NCBI GenBank assembly: GCA_032716605.1
Contig: CM064517.1
Location: forward strand, 22,873,015 to 22,937,014
From: Paralithodes platypus
Lineage: Eukaryota > Arthropoda > Malacostraca > Decapoda > Lithodidae
Direction of reading: 5' to 3'
Length of the DNA stretch: 64,000 nt
The notes beneath the pieces were generated by a model, which saw only the letters and a list, made by a program, of their open reading frames with translations, was not told the DNA's origin and ran no database searches. This document shows positions 1 to 10,038 of this stretch, piece after piece. Each line of letters opens with the position of its first letter. The stretch's first letter is position 1. The translations under genes and the position numbers were made by a program.

Positions 1-494
1 GAAGAGAGTCACGGCGAATAAGAAGTGGTTTATTAAAGCCAGGTATGAGCAGTTCTGAAATGTGTCTATGGTCAGAAACAAGAGTTTCGGAACAAAAGAC
101 TGTCATAATCCACTGATGCCATAGTAAGATCTTTAATGTTCTTATGAAGTCCACGGATGTTAGAATACAGAATACAGCAACTTCTTCTCACAGGAAAATT
201 AGGTCTATAAGGACTGGGATTTAATTCTATATCACCGGATAAAAGAGCAAACAAAAACATATATAATTGAAAGAAGCAAACCATACAATATGAAAAAAGG
301 ATGGATATATAGGAGTCGACCCAGAAGGAACCATCACATCTGGGCAAGGCGAATCAACCCCCAAGGACACCATATCCAAGAGGGAACAGTAGTGGTGGAT
401 TTTAAAGAAATGCAGAGAGATCGCAGAAAAGAAGGACAATACTCCTGGAAATCCACCAAACTTTAAGTCTTCCTTATCAGCCTGCTGTACCACC
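1..494 (-). pseudogene. LINE 5' part: start of endonuclease ORF, partial
   Basis: Read on the minus strand, the ORF runs through a hydrophobic stretch into the motif GDIELNPSP. It then enters an endonuclease-type start (ILYSNIRGLHKNIKDL) of the APE-endonuclease domain that nicks target DNA for LINE reverse transcription. The motif resembles the 2A-like D(V/I)ExNPGP peptides known upstream of the endonuclease in some non-LTR retrotransposons, but the G before the last P is S here. A one-base frameshift near 72 ends the ORF. In the next frame the endonuclease continues (HRHISELLIPGFNKPLL) to the window edge. The remainder lies outside the window. LINE identity is secure, the clade is not. Confidence 0.7.
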
Positions 495-982
495 TTAACC
501 CTCCAGCCCCGGCTATGTATTATATATATATTCCTCGAAACCCGGGTGTTTTGGCCGAAAAACTTCTAGGCTAGGCTACCGTATATTCGTTAATCAGACT
601 GCTTCCCGCATTTCCGCGCATCCCCAAGCGTAGCTGTGTTATTTACCTGTAGAATGGCATTAAATAGAGCTCTCTAAGTCAACTGGTTGAGCTGTGATGA
701 TGATTTCATTGGAGATAACTTTATGGCCAAAACAGCCACTTTACACCACTTTTCGATACTTAACAACAACATACAGGCACACACGAACAAGAGACGCTCT
801 CCTTCTTGTGGCCGGAGATGCGGGGCGTCGGTCCAGCCGGCTGTTGTTTACATGCGTCGGACCGACGCCTCGCACACGAAGCTCACAGGCTTTCAACCAC
901 TGGGCGTTCAAGAGGCCTTCCGGGTACCTGTTATATGCTTTTTTATGGGCGTTCAAGAGCCCTTCCGTGGTGAGAGGGTTAA
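495..982 (+). mobile_element. piggyBac-type MITE, family A, copy 1
   Basis: A 488-bp element bounded by TTAA on both sides, the target site duplicated by piggyBac transposases. It begins TTAACCCTCCAGCCCCGG and ends with GAGGGTTAA. It has no transposase; short ORFs inside are chance. It is about 99% identical by eye to the copy at 2429-2916, so both moved recently. Its right half matches the right end of the transposase-bearing element ending at 7522, which makes that element or a relative the likely source of transposase. It interrupts the sequence 5' of the LINE endonuclease ORF. Confidence 0.85.
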
Positions 983-1124
983 GGAAAAAAACAGGAGATT
1001 GTTGTGATAGAAAGAGCACTGTAATAGCACCATAACAGCAGGGATGGATGAAAACAGACAAAGGAAGACCTTGGTACAAAGGCTATGGCAATATCCAATT
1101 CAGTATACAGTACAGTAAAACATA

Positions 1125-1308
1125 CAGTAAACAACCACGGGGACATCACACACCCCTGTTTCAAACCAACATTCAGGTCAAAGAACTCGCTCTGCTCACT
1201 CTCCACACGTACTGCCGCCTTTGCACCCTCATACATGCTCTTCACTGCTTTCAGCAACTTGCCATCTACAGGTACATGTAGGTAATGAATATCACTATGT
1301 TCCACATC
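1125..1308 (-). pseudogene. LINE (family zeta) reverse transcriptase fragment
   Basis: On the minus strand this gives VDGKLLKAVKSMYEGAKAAV and then VGLKQGCVMSPWLFTV, the stretch leading into RT motif B' (the conserved QG) of a non-LTR reverse transcriptase. A second fragment of the same family, with nearly the same peptide, lies at 28683-28888. Only about 60 codons survive. The reading frame leaves the family after the LFTV motif at about 1130. Confidence 0.75.
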
Positions 1309-1654
1309 TGAGATTCACTAAAACATTGTTCAAGAATTCTTGATTCTTTGACAAATTAAAGATAATCCTCTGATTCTCACTAGACGTCAGACTCCTGTAA
1401 GGGACAAAAGTAGTTGATTACAAATGTTTTTACCTTAACACTAACTTGTACATATAACTACAGTACTGTATATTCTTGTACAAATTATTGCGTATATCTG
1501 ATAGTTGCAATTATTATTGATATTGCGTATATCTGATACAGTAGTTGCAACTATTATTGATATATATCACTTAAAATTAAAATATAATCTGGAACTGTAA
1601 AACTAGTTCAACAATATATCACAGCTTGTATAATAATCACATTATAATAATTAT
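1309..1654. other. AT-rich stretch without a gene
   Basis: No coding signal seen. It contains a local tandem duplication at about 1488-1562, where the pentad-rich block around ATTGCGTATATCTGATA occurs twice some 37 bp apart, each followed by TTGCAA and TATTATTGATAT. Confidence 0.5.
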
Positions 1655-2330
1655 AATAATTAATTCAGGTTCAGGGGTAGTTTATAGAGAGGCCTTCCTT
1701 TTTTTTTTTTTTTTTTTTTTCTATGTGATTGAGGGAGGCAAAAGGCAGAACTGCCTATAGCGAGTGCCTCCCCCATAGTTGAAAGAGTGACAGGGCCAAA
1801 ATCAAGGGACGTTCGAGCCAAAAAGCCTGGACACACGGAGTTTGAAGCAATTTAAGTCATAGGAAGAGGGAAAGACTGATTCTGGGAGAGAGTTCCAGAG
1901 CTCAGCTGTTGAGTAAATGAAAGTTTGAGAGTAATGTTTCACTCTTGGGTTGGAGAGTTGCACAGAGTAGGGGTGGGATTGAGTTGCAAGACGGGTACCA
2001 CGTGCCCTACGTAAAGGAGGTGGTATACACTGGGAAAGCTCTGAGGAACACTGATTATTATAGTAGCGATAGAATAGCGAGAGAGATGCAACATTGGGGC
2101 GGAGAGAGAGAGATTGCAGAGAGTTGGTGAGTGGACGGGAGTTAATGATACGAAAGGCCTTCCTTTCAACTTTGTCTAGGAGAGCGGTGTTAGGGTTAAG
2201 GCCCCATTAATTACTCCTTCCATTCATCTATCCATAGCATATGATAGCACAGTTGGAAAGTGTGTACATGCTATGATTGGTATGCAGGATTCGAAACTGC
2301 ATAATAAATCTTAGGCTTGTACACCATTCT
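1655..2330 (+). mobile_element. SINE-like unit, 3' part, split by a LINE
   Basis: Sequences 1655-1698 and 2195-2330 match, on the plus strand, the 3' two-thirds of the 326-bp monomer arrayed at 22150-27310. This includes the second tRNA-like module (TAGCACAGTTGG followed by GGATTCGAAACTGC). The copy ends in CATTCTTTAA at 2334, exactly where the piggyBac element begins. The interruption at 1699-2194 is a poly(A)-tailed LINE fragment on the opposite strand. Confidence 0.7.
1699..2194 (-). pseudogene. LINE (family epsilon), 5'-truncated, C-terminal ORF with poly(A)
   Basis: On the minus strand an open frame (about 2194 to 1802) reads LLDKVERKAFRIINSRPL and later STAELWNSLPESVFPSSYDL. This is the typical C-terminal region downstream of the RT domain in CR1/L2-like LINEs. 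It ends in a stop at 1802-1804, a short 3' UTR and an A tract (the T run at 1699-1721). The open frame and long tail suggest a fairly young 5'-truncated insertion. Related, more decayed pieces lie at 62640-62880 and 63712-63935. Confidence 0.75.
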
Positions 2331-2428
2331 TTAACCCTTCCTACCCGGGCTGCCTTAGGTAAGGACAGCGCGGCTGAAGGGCCGCAACCCGGTATGCCTT
2401 ATGTAAGGCATTTGCTTGAAAGCGTGCT

Positions 2429-2916
2429 TTAACCCTCCAGCCCCGGCTATGTATTATATATATATTCCTCGAAACCCGGGTGTTTTGGCCGAAAAACGTC
2501 TAGGCTAGGCTACCGTATATTCGTTAATCAGACTGCTTCCCGCATTCCCGCGCATCCCCAAGCGTAGCTGTGTTATTTACCTGTAGAATGGCATTAAGTA
2601 GAGCTCTCTAAGTCAACTGGTTGAGCTGTGATGATGATTTCATTGGAGATAACTTTATGGCCAAAACAGCCACTTTACACCACTTTTCGATACTTAACAA
2701 CAACATACAGGCACACACTAACAAGCGACGCTCTCCTTCTTGTGGCCGGAGATGCGGGGCGTCGGTCCAGCCGGCTGTTGTTTACATGCGTCGGACCGAC
2801 GCCTCGCACACGAAGCTCACAGGCTTTCAACCACTGGGCGTTCAAGAGGCCTTCCGGGTACCTGTTATATGCTTTTTTATGGGCGTTCAAGAGCCCTTCC
2901 GTGGTGAGAGGGTTAA
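2429..2916 (+). mobile_element. piggyBac-type MITE, family A, copy 2
   Basis: A complete TTAA-to-TTAA copy, near-identical to 495-982. It sits about 95 bp inside the left end of the larger piggyBac element and just upstream of the transposase leader. Because it has both family A ends, I read it as nested rather than as the left end of the host. It may separate the transposase from its promoter. Confidence 0.8.
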
Positions 2917-3026
2917 ATTTCGCGCGGGCAAATTTTACTTTGCGGGGGCGATCGTAGCGCCACCAAGCCTCAACTACCACGCTTATCAGTTCCTACGTTG
3001 CTGCCATTGAGAGCTACAGCAAAAAA

Positions 3027-4527
3027 ATGAATTCCGACGCGTCCGATACTGTGCAATATCCCGCGCGTCCCAGTGCTACCCCGCTTGCAACATCTACGCC
3101 TCTGCCAACCGAGAAGAAAAGGAAAGTAAGGAAAGTGAAACGTTTGCTAAGTGACAGTGCAATACACCGTGAACTTTTCAACCAGGATTTGAGCAGTGGT
3201 GAAAGCTCTGTGGACAAAAACCTCTATATTCAGAGTAGAAGTGGGAGCGAAATTGACGATTTTGGTGGGATTTGGTGCTGATGACAATGTTGATTTATTT
3301 GAGGGGGGTGATAGTAGTGATGATCCTGATGTGGAAGTGGTGGAGGAAGGTGCTATTGAAGTACTGTACCAAGTGTGCTAGAGCCAACCCCTTCGCCTAG
3401 TTTCGTAGGTCAGAGTAGGCCTAGCCCTAGCCCTACGCCAGGACCTTCCACTTTGCCTGCCCGTACGCCCTTGAAAGTGGGTAAATACTTCTATAAACAG
3501 TCTTTAGTGAAAAGTGCAGCCAAGAAAGCACGCAGGGAGGCAGAAAAAGTGAGGGAAGGCGTAGATAGTGAGAGTGACGCCGACCCAGGCCTAGCAACCA
3601 CCCGCATTCCTTTGTCACGACGCCTTGACCCGGGACGCCGGGAGGGCCACCCACAGCCCTCAGCTTCATCTGTCCCTCAAGATGACCAAAGGGCCTCTAC
3701 AAGTGTGCCATTGGCCTCCCGCAGTGTGTCACCACAGGCCCCGCATCGTAGGTCATTATTTCCTGCGGAAAAGTCCCCGGCTAGCCGCAAAAGGAGCCCA
3801 ACTCCCGAGGCCGAGGCTCCCATTGCTCAACCTCCCGCAGCCCCACGCCGCCGATGCCCGGTCTATTCTTCACCAGAGTTGACTCCTGAAGAGGCTGCTG
3901 ACGACCCCGACATTGCCCCAGATGACCTGACGTCGCCTGAGGAAGAGGAAAACAAAGAGGAAGAGGAAGAGGAAGAGGAAGAGGAAGAGGGAGAGGGAGA
4001 GGGAGTCCCGACAAGAAGAGTCAAAGGACCTCGAGGTCGTGGACGTGGTCGGCCTGCCGACGCCGCTGCCCCTGGGCCTGGGCGTGGGCGTGGGCGTGCA
4101 GGGCGTCCGCCTGGGCATCCGCATGGCCAAGGGCGTGTGCCAGGGCGTCCAGGGCGTGTGCCTGCTGCAGCTCCACGTCCTCGTCCTCGACCTGCTGAAA
4201 TGTTTGTGTGGTCAGATGGGGCGGATTTTGTGCCAGATTTTCCTGCCTTTGACGAGGTACAACAGGGTTCTGGGGTGTCACCAGCATATCCCTGTGGCCC
4301 AAATGCCACCCCCAGTGAACTTTTCTGTGGCTTCTACGACAATGAAGTCATGGAATACCTTGTCAAAGAGACAAATCACCACCAGGCTATCTGTTCAAAC
4401 TTTCTTGGCAGGAAGACAAGTGCAAAGATGGGGGCATGGAGAGCTCTCACTGTGGCACAATTATATGTGTTCTTGGCACTCACAATGCTGATGACACACA
4501 TAAAGAAGCACGTTCTGGCCGACTATT
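3027..4527 (+). pseudogene. piggyBac transposase, N-terminal part
   Basis: The first ATG at 3027 opens a Ser/Lys-rich leader. The coding sense then shifts to another frame (about 3240-3380) and returns to the first frame by 3375, so there are two frameshifts or an unrecognised short intron. From 3375 the frame is open and low-complexity: Pro/Ser-rich, then an acidic run encoded by a GAGGAA-type repeat (3938-4005), then an Arg/Gly/Pro-rich run (4020-4195). It then enters the start of the DDE_Tnp_1_7 domain (NATPSELFCGFYDNEVMEYL, then WRALTVAQLYVFLALTMLM). The frame is broken at about 4527 by a LINE, before the first catalytic Asp. Product: enzyme for cut-and-paste transposition at TTAA. Confidence 0.8.
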
Positions 4528-5833
4528 GGATAATATATTTAATATATTTAGATTTCAGTAAAGCTTTCGACAGAGTCCCCCATGAGAGATTGATGAGAAA
4601 GGTTGAGGCGCATGGAATAGGTGGGGCGTTGTTGGGATGGATTAGGTCATGGCTAATTGGTAGGAAGCAGAGAGTCAGCATAAATGGTACGAAGTCAGAA
4701 TGGGGAGCAGTCAAAAGTGGTGTCCCCCAGGGATCTGTATTAGGTCCTCTGTTGTTTGTTATATACATAAATGACCTTGATTTAGGTATAACTAGTAGGA
4801 TAAGTAAATTTGCAGACGATACCAAAATGGGGAGAACAATTGATTCAGATAGAGATATAGAGTGCCTCCAAAGGGATCTAGATACCTTACACGAATGGTC
4901 AGTAAATTGGCAGATGAAGTTTAACATTGACAAATGCAAGGTATTAAAGATAGGGAAGATGCATACAAATGTTAAATATAAACTAGCTAATGTGGAATTA
5001 GAAAACTCTAATTGTGAGAAAGATCTAGGTGTGTTTGTTAGCAATGATTTGAAGCCTAGACAACAGTGTATAAGCGTTCGAAACAAGGCAAACAGGATTT
5101 TCGGGTTCATCTCAAGGAGTGTGAGTAACAGAACTGCTGATGTTATCTTAAAACTTTACTTGTCATTAGTGAGACCTCATATGGATTATGCTGTTCAATT
5201 TTGGTGTCCTTATTACAGAATGGACATAGATTCATTGGAGAGAGTACAACGTAGAATGACAAAAATGATCCATAATATTAGAAATCTTCCGTATAAAGAA
5301 AGGTTGAAGAAATTAGGCTTACATTCGTTAGAGAGACGCAGAGTTAGAGGGGATATGATAGAGGTGTTCAAGTGGGTTAGTGGGATTAACAAAGGGGACA
5401 TGACAAATGTACTAAAGCTCAGTGATAGCGAAAGAACTCGTACCAATGGTTTCAAATTAGATAAATTTTGTTTCAGAAAAGATATAGGCAAATATTGGTT
5501 TGGTAACAGAGTTGTAGATGGGTGGAATGGACTACCAAGTGCTATAGTGGGATTAAAAACGATAGGGAGCTTTAAGATAAAATTGGATAAGCATATGGAC
5601 GAGAAGGGTTGGGTGTGAAGGGGGATCAGCAGGGTTGGGCCAATCAGCGCTCTGCAGACCCCCGTAATCCTGCGTTAATCTCTAACCGCTTTGGTAAGAT
5701 GATCCTCAGGGTATTAGAGTGTTGAGCCTATAATTGGGCTTTGTAATTGGGGTTGTGTGGGACAGGGATCTGCCTTGCTTAGGCCAATCGGCTTTCTGCA
5801 GACTCCCATTTTCTTATGTTCTTATGTTCTTAT
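4528..5833 (+). mobile_element. CR1-like LINE (family eta), 5'-truncated, intact RT 3' half
   Basis: The open frame continues from the transposase into RT sequence: IYLDFSKAFDRVP (motif A), SGVPQGSVLGPLLF (motif B) and SKFADDTK (the catalytic FADD box). It then runs through thumb and C-terminal sequence to a stop at 5618. The 3' UTR (5619-5833) ends in a short run of the 8-bp unit TTCTTATG, the type of 3' repeat tail known for CR1 elements. The 5' half of the element (endonuclease, RT fingers) is missing, as expected for incomplete reverse transcription. It is a relative of LINE-gamma (14152-17031) but a different subfamily. Confidence 0.85.
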
Positions 5834-7049
5834 AACTGGCGACCTCACAACGACTCCAGCATTTGGCAAATTCATGTCAAGGGATAGGTACTTCGACATC
5901 CTCTCATATTTCCACCTGACAAATAACATGCATGTCCACGAGCCCGACACACTCTGGAAGATCAGGCAACTGTATGACATGATACGTCATCGGTTTTCCA
6001 CCTACCTGATTCCATTTCAGAAGCTGTGCATCGACGAGTCTCTGGTCCTGTTCCGTGGTAGGCTGCACTTCCGACAGTATATCCCGTCAAAGAGACACCG
6101 CTTCGGCATCAAGCTCTTCGTCCTCTGCGACTGCAAGACGGGATATGTGCTCGACTTTATAGTCTACAGCGGCAAGGGTGGTGAGGTGGAGATTGACCCC
6201 CTCATTGGTTTTGGCGGTGCTGTGGTAAAGAGGATGATGGAGAGGTACTTCCATGACAACCACGTCCTCTATACCGACAATTATTACACGTCGCCTATCC
6301 TCGCCAAGTACCTCCATGACCGCAAGACCGGAACTGTCGGCACAGTGAAGGGGAAGAGGAAGGGCATGCCAGCCTACCCCACAAAAACTAAGAAGACGGA
6401 CATATTCCATAAGAAGAGTGGCCCCATCCTCTCCATCCACTGGCATGACCAGCGTAAGGTCAACCTCCTCACCACATGCCACAAAGCAGAGATGGTTCCC
6501 ACAGGGAAGGTGGACCGAAAAACTAAGAACCCTATCACAAAACCAGCTGCTGTTCTGGACTATAACCTGAACATGCGCCTCGTCGACAAGTCCGACATGC
6601 AGATGGGCTTCATAGACTGCCTGCGAACATCTTGCAGGTGGTACAAGAAGTTTGTCCTGCTTACAGTAGATATGTCTGTCCTCAACGCGTACAACATCTA
6701 CCGTTTGAGGTGTCCAGTCATCAAGTACAAGAGCCTGCGGACCTTCCAAAAGCAGCTGATACATGAGCTCCTGGTAAAACATGCGGGTACACCAGGGAGG
6801 CCACTACAAGGACCAGGCATGATGGACAGAATAGGGTGTGCCGACTTCATCAGAAAGCACCAGCTCGTCGCCCTTCCTTTCCAGGGTCCTAACAGCCGAA
6901 TAAGGATGCAGAAGAGGTGCTATGTGTGCACCCGCACAACTCGACGACCAAGCAAACCCACAAAAACCACTTGGCAATGCCTCGAGTGTCAGGTGGGACT
7001 GTGTGCCGGCACCTGCTTCAATGATTTCCACACTCTGGCAAACTATTGA
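5834..7049 (+). pseudogene. piggyBac transposase, catalytic and C-terminal part
   Basis: This continues the split transposase: TTTPAFGKFMSRDRYF, then catalytic Asp codons at 6033 (CIDESL), 6276 (YTDNYYTS) and 6585/6594 (RLVDKSDMQ), as in the DDD triad region of piggyBac enzymes. The C-terminus is a cysteine-rich zinc-binding domain (CYVC, then CLEC, then LC-x4-C and H) used by the family for end recognition. The frame is open from the LINE junction to the stop at 7049, so this half was functional until the LINE arrived. An in-frame Met at 5757 belongs to the LINE tail and is not a real start. Confidence 0.88.
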
Positions 7050-7522
7050 AGTGTAAGTGACAGTGATAGTGACACTCAATAATAATAATATAACTAAGTA
7101 TAAGTGAAAGAGACACATAAGTAATAATAAGTGCCTTCAGTACAATATGAACAAGTGAAAGTGACACTAAAATATATATTCCTAACAATAAAGAAGTGAA
7201 AATTACACTATCAATTACCATAGTCCAGTATAAATAATCATAACTACTATAATAATGACTATAAAGCAAAAACAGCCACTTTACACTACTTTTCGATACT
7301 TAACAACAACATACAGGCACACACGAACAAGCGACGCACTCCTTCTTGTGGCCGGAGATGCGGGGCGTCGGTCCAGCCGGCTGTTGTTTACATGCGTCGG
7401 ACGTACACCTCGCACACCAAGCTTACAGGCTTTGAGCTCATGGGTGTTTAAGAGCCCTTCCGGGTAGCTCGGGTATGCATTTTTATGGGCGTTCAAGAGC
7501 CCTTCCGGGCCAGATGAGTTAA
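7050..7522 (+). repeat. 3' UTR and right end of piggyBac element
   Basis: 7050-7260 is AT-rich leader/trailer with no ORF of interest. 7262-7522 matches the right half of MITE family A, from ACAGCCACTTTACACTACTT to the terminal TTAA. It shares the block TGTTTACATGCGTCGGAC with MITE families A and B. This similarity links the MITEs to this transposase family. Confidence 0.75.
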
Positions 7523-7660
7523 CTGTCTTCGTAGCGCAATGGATAAATGCACTGAATTTCGGTGTGAGCATCCTAGGTTCGAATCCCTGGACTGCCACAT
7601 GTATTTGTTGATTTCATTAATTGAGTTTAGGAGTAAAGTCGGTTGGTGGAGGTAACATAA
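7523..7660 (+). mobile_element. tRNA-derived SINE-like head, truncated
   Basis: It begins CTGTCTTCGTAGCGCAATGG, where TAGCGCAATGG resembles a pol III A box. It then has GGTTCGAATCC, a perfect B box, about 42 bp later, followed by a CCACATG junction. It matches the head of the monomers at 22150-27310. It is lost at about 7660, where DIRS sequence begins. It is the right flank of the piggyBac integration and is not a functional tRNA gene (no cloverleaf 3' half closes). Confidence 0.7.
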
Positions 7661-7689
7661 TAAATCATAAAAAGGGTTTCTAATTGCTA

Positions 7690-8542
7690 ATTGCTGGTTC
7701 TTAAGTTCTAAGGCGTTTATGTTCAAATAAGTAGTCCAGGTATTTGAAAATTAAAGCTACTGATGCTTCAGTTTGAGCCGTTTCTACTATCCAGGTTGTC
7801 AATTATTTCCAGTGTGCTTGGTATTGATGCCTGGTAGATAGTGTACTGATTTAAAAATTTATTCGTTACACTCTCACCGTAAGGAGTTAACCATTTTGCC
7901 TTCTGAATGTCCAAAATGCAAAAGTCAGCGAGGTCTCGTGGTTGCCAATTGTCTCCAAGTGGAAGTACGAGATCGGTAGTGACACCGGGTTCTCGCACCA
8001 TGTCTTCAACTGGTAGTACCTCACCTGAGCCGGCCACAGGGGCGCGATTATCAGGACTATGCTCCGATAATCTCGTAGTTTGCGAACTACTTGACACATG
8101 AGTGAAGCGTCTGGAGGCGGAAACAGAGAGATGTAATTCCACCTGTTCCAATCCTCCATCAATGCGTCTGGACCCCCGCCGAAGTTACTTCCCGGCGGGT
8201 TAGGTAGAAGGGAAGTTTGTCATTTTCTTTGGACGCGAATAAATCCACTTGTGGACTCTGCAATCATCTTGTTGAAGATGGTTTGCTTGAGAGACCATTC
8301 TACTATTTTGCTCTGTCTCCGTGACAGGGCGTCTGCCCAGACGTTTGCTACGCCTGGCAGGTATGATGCGTGAAGATGAATGTTCAGCTTTTCTGCCAGA
8401 ACAAAAATCTTTTCCGACAACTCTAGCAACGTCCGAGACCTCGTTGACCCCTGTTTTTGGATGCATGATACTGCATTCATATTGTCCATTCGAAAGGCTA
8501 GTGATTTCCCTTGCAAAGTGTAACCGTGAGCCTGTAGGAATA
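7690..8542 (-). pseudogene. DIRS pol: RNase H end and start of recombinase region
   Basis: The minus strand gives RMDNMNAVSCIQKQ (RNase H metal-site region), GVANVWADALSR (end of RNase H) and FASKENDKLPFYLTRR. After a frameshift near 8165 it gives DWNRWNYISLFPPP and LWPAQVRYYQL, a block typical of DIRS pol after RNase H. It trails into a Leu/Tyr-rich segment (IFKYLDYLFEHKRL) that resembles the N-terminal core-binding part of a tyrosine recombinase. Several frameshifts and stops are present, and the catalytic recombinase domain is missing. Confidence 0.7.
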
Positions 8543-8960
8543 TTAACCCTTAAAAAGCGGCTCACCACATAAGTCGAGTTGAAAAAACTGGCAAAAAACG
8601 GGTGAAAAAAGGGTGGAAATCGAGTGAAAATGGGTGGGATAGTAATGATCCATACGTCCGACATCTGTGGCCTCCCGGCCCACACTAACTCCAGTTCCCC
8701 CACCGTGCGGGAGGATGACAGTGTAACCAATAGTTCGCTAAAAGTGAGCAAGGTAGCAAAATCAGCTAAACTTCCATCTTCGAGGTAACACTGTCAGTGC
8801 TCCACGAGTGCTACGTAGCTTTATGTGGCGTCATTGTGTAGCGATTTCCACCTAGTTTTCGGCGCAATACAGTTCCTTTCATACTGATGGTTGATATAGC
8901 AGTCAGAACGGCCTGAAAAGGCCCAAAACGGCCACAGAGGGCCCGCTAGACAAGGGTTAA
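8543..8960. mobile_element. TTAA-flanked MITE, family E
   Basis: A 418-bp insertion with TTAA at both ends. The left tip TTAACCCTTAAAAAGCGG and the right tip read inverted, TTAACCCTTGTCTAGCGG, form terminal inverted repeats with a 4-bp variable core. Removing it with one TTAA rejoins the DIRS RNase H frame (NVKELIVTLIFLQ). It has no ORF. Confidence 0.85.
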
Positions 8961-9592
8961 GGTGACTATCAACTCTTTCACATTTATGTGAAATTTTTCG
9001 GATTGGGATCAAAGCCCTTTACCCTGATGGCCTAGGCTCGACTGATAACCCCAGCCTATTGTCCCTGAAGCATCTGTGTCTACCCATACCGTAGATGGAG
9101 GAGACGTCCACATCATTATTGAATGCAATGTTTCCTGCCTCGCCCAAACCGATAGTAAGTTGTGAATTAATGCTGGAATTTGCCATAACTTCCCCGCCGG
9201 CAACAGCGGAAAATGTTTGTTTCCTTCCAAGATTAATCTCTTTACTTTCAACCGGCCCAACTATACAGTAAGTTGAATCCAGTTGAGAGAGCCAACCAGA
9301 GACTACCACGTCCTTCTCGTGGTTGTCAGACTGTGGAGAAAACAAAACAATTTCTTTCAAAATCTGTTTCGATTGTCCACACTCTGACTTAGAGTAAGAT
9401 ATGCTCTGTCCCAGATCAGCCCTATCCACTGAATTACCCTTGTTGGCACAAGATTCGACTTCGCCAAGTTGACCTTGAATCCCAGGGATTGTACATGATC
9501 TAGAATTTGAGTTACATGATTTCGGCATTGACTCTCTGATTCCGCCACCACTAGCCAGTCGTCTAGGTACCACAACACTTTGATTCCCTGAC
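8961..9592 (-). pseudogene. DIRS pol: RT palm end to RNase H start
   Basis: Minus strand: LWYLDDWLVVAES carries the catalytic YLDD box (codons at 9558-9569). It is followed by LGFKVNLAKSNLVPT, the thumb-like region. RNase H then begins at STVWVDTDASGTIGWGYQS, with the first metal-binding Asp. Downstream the frame meets MITE E. No in-frame stop is needed to connect the RT and RNase H segments except one shift near 9355. Confidence 0.8.
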
Positions 9593-10038
9593 TTAACCCG
9601 TCCAGCCCCGGCTAGTTTTGTAATGTTTGTTCACCAGAACCCGGCCGGTTTTCAAAAAATGGTTTTATTCCAGAAACAATAGCGAATGGGTTAGGAATGA
9701 AGGAAAAACCACGAAAAACTGCTCAAAAAGCTTAAAGAATGGTCCTACAGAGCCCCCGGAAATGTATTTTACAAGAGTAAAAAATTGAAGGCAATTACCC
9801 CAAAAAACCAGGTTATTGCACGCTCACGCGCACGCACATGGACTTTGAGAGTTTTCAACCATCGGCACGGTTGCGTGGGATACGTACACAGTTCCCATAC
9901 AAATCTGAGCCCTCTTGAGTGGCTACACCTGAGGTTACGGTCGGCGCAATTAGGGTGACGCGCCAGGCGCGTCTCTGGGGCTGTGCGTTACATACATCGC
10001 CGACGCGTCAGGCGCGTCGCTGGGGCTGTACAGGTTAA
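9593..10038. mobile_element. TTAA-flanked MITE, family D
   Basis: A 446-bp insertion with TTAA on both sides. Left tip TTAACCCGTCCAGCCCCGG; right tip inverted TTAACCTGTACAGCCCCAG. The left tip is close to that of family A. Near the right end a CGACGCGTCAGGCGCGTCGC palindrome-like block occurs. Removal with one TTAA rejoins the DIRS RT frame just before YLDD. Confidence 0.85.

Larger units (their letters stand above)
2331..7522 (+). mobile_element. piggyBac transposon with transposase gene (composite)
   Basis: TTAA occurs at both ends (2331-2334 and 7519-7522). The left tip TTAACCCTTCCTACCCGG and the right tip CCGGGCCAGATGAGTTAA form loose terminal inverted repeats. The flanks are a SINE tail (...CATTCTTTAA) and a SINE head (CTGTCTTCG...), which abut directly elsewhere in the window. 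This gives an occupied/empty-site pair and fixes the borders. Inside are a nested MITE (2429-2916), the transposase gene (3027-7049) and a nested LINE (4528-5833). The left tip resembles MITE family B and the right 260 bp resemble family A, so the element has mixed ends. Confidence 0.8.

Noticed and set aside
687..1079. ORFs of about 100 codons, repeated at 2621-3010, 7255-7598, 20791-21207 and 31560-31811
   Set aside because: They fall inside copies of a MITE on either strand and recur only because the MITE recurs.
3863..4491. ORFs on both strands rich in Ser, Pro, Leu or Val
   Set aside because: Shadows of the GC-rich low-complexity arm of the piggyBac transposase.
6087..6782. Minus-strand ORF of 231 codons
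   Set aside because: Antisense shadow of the transposase catalytic domain.
7887..8162. Independent small gene
   Set aside because: The peptide (LFPPP, WPAQVRYY) is the conserved post-RNase H block of DIRS pol, so it is part of the DIRS element.
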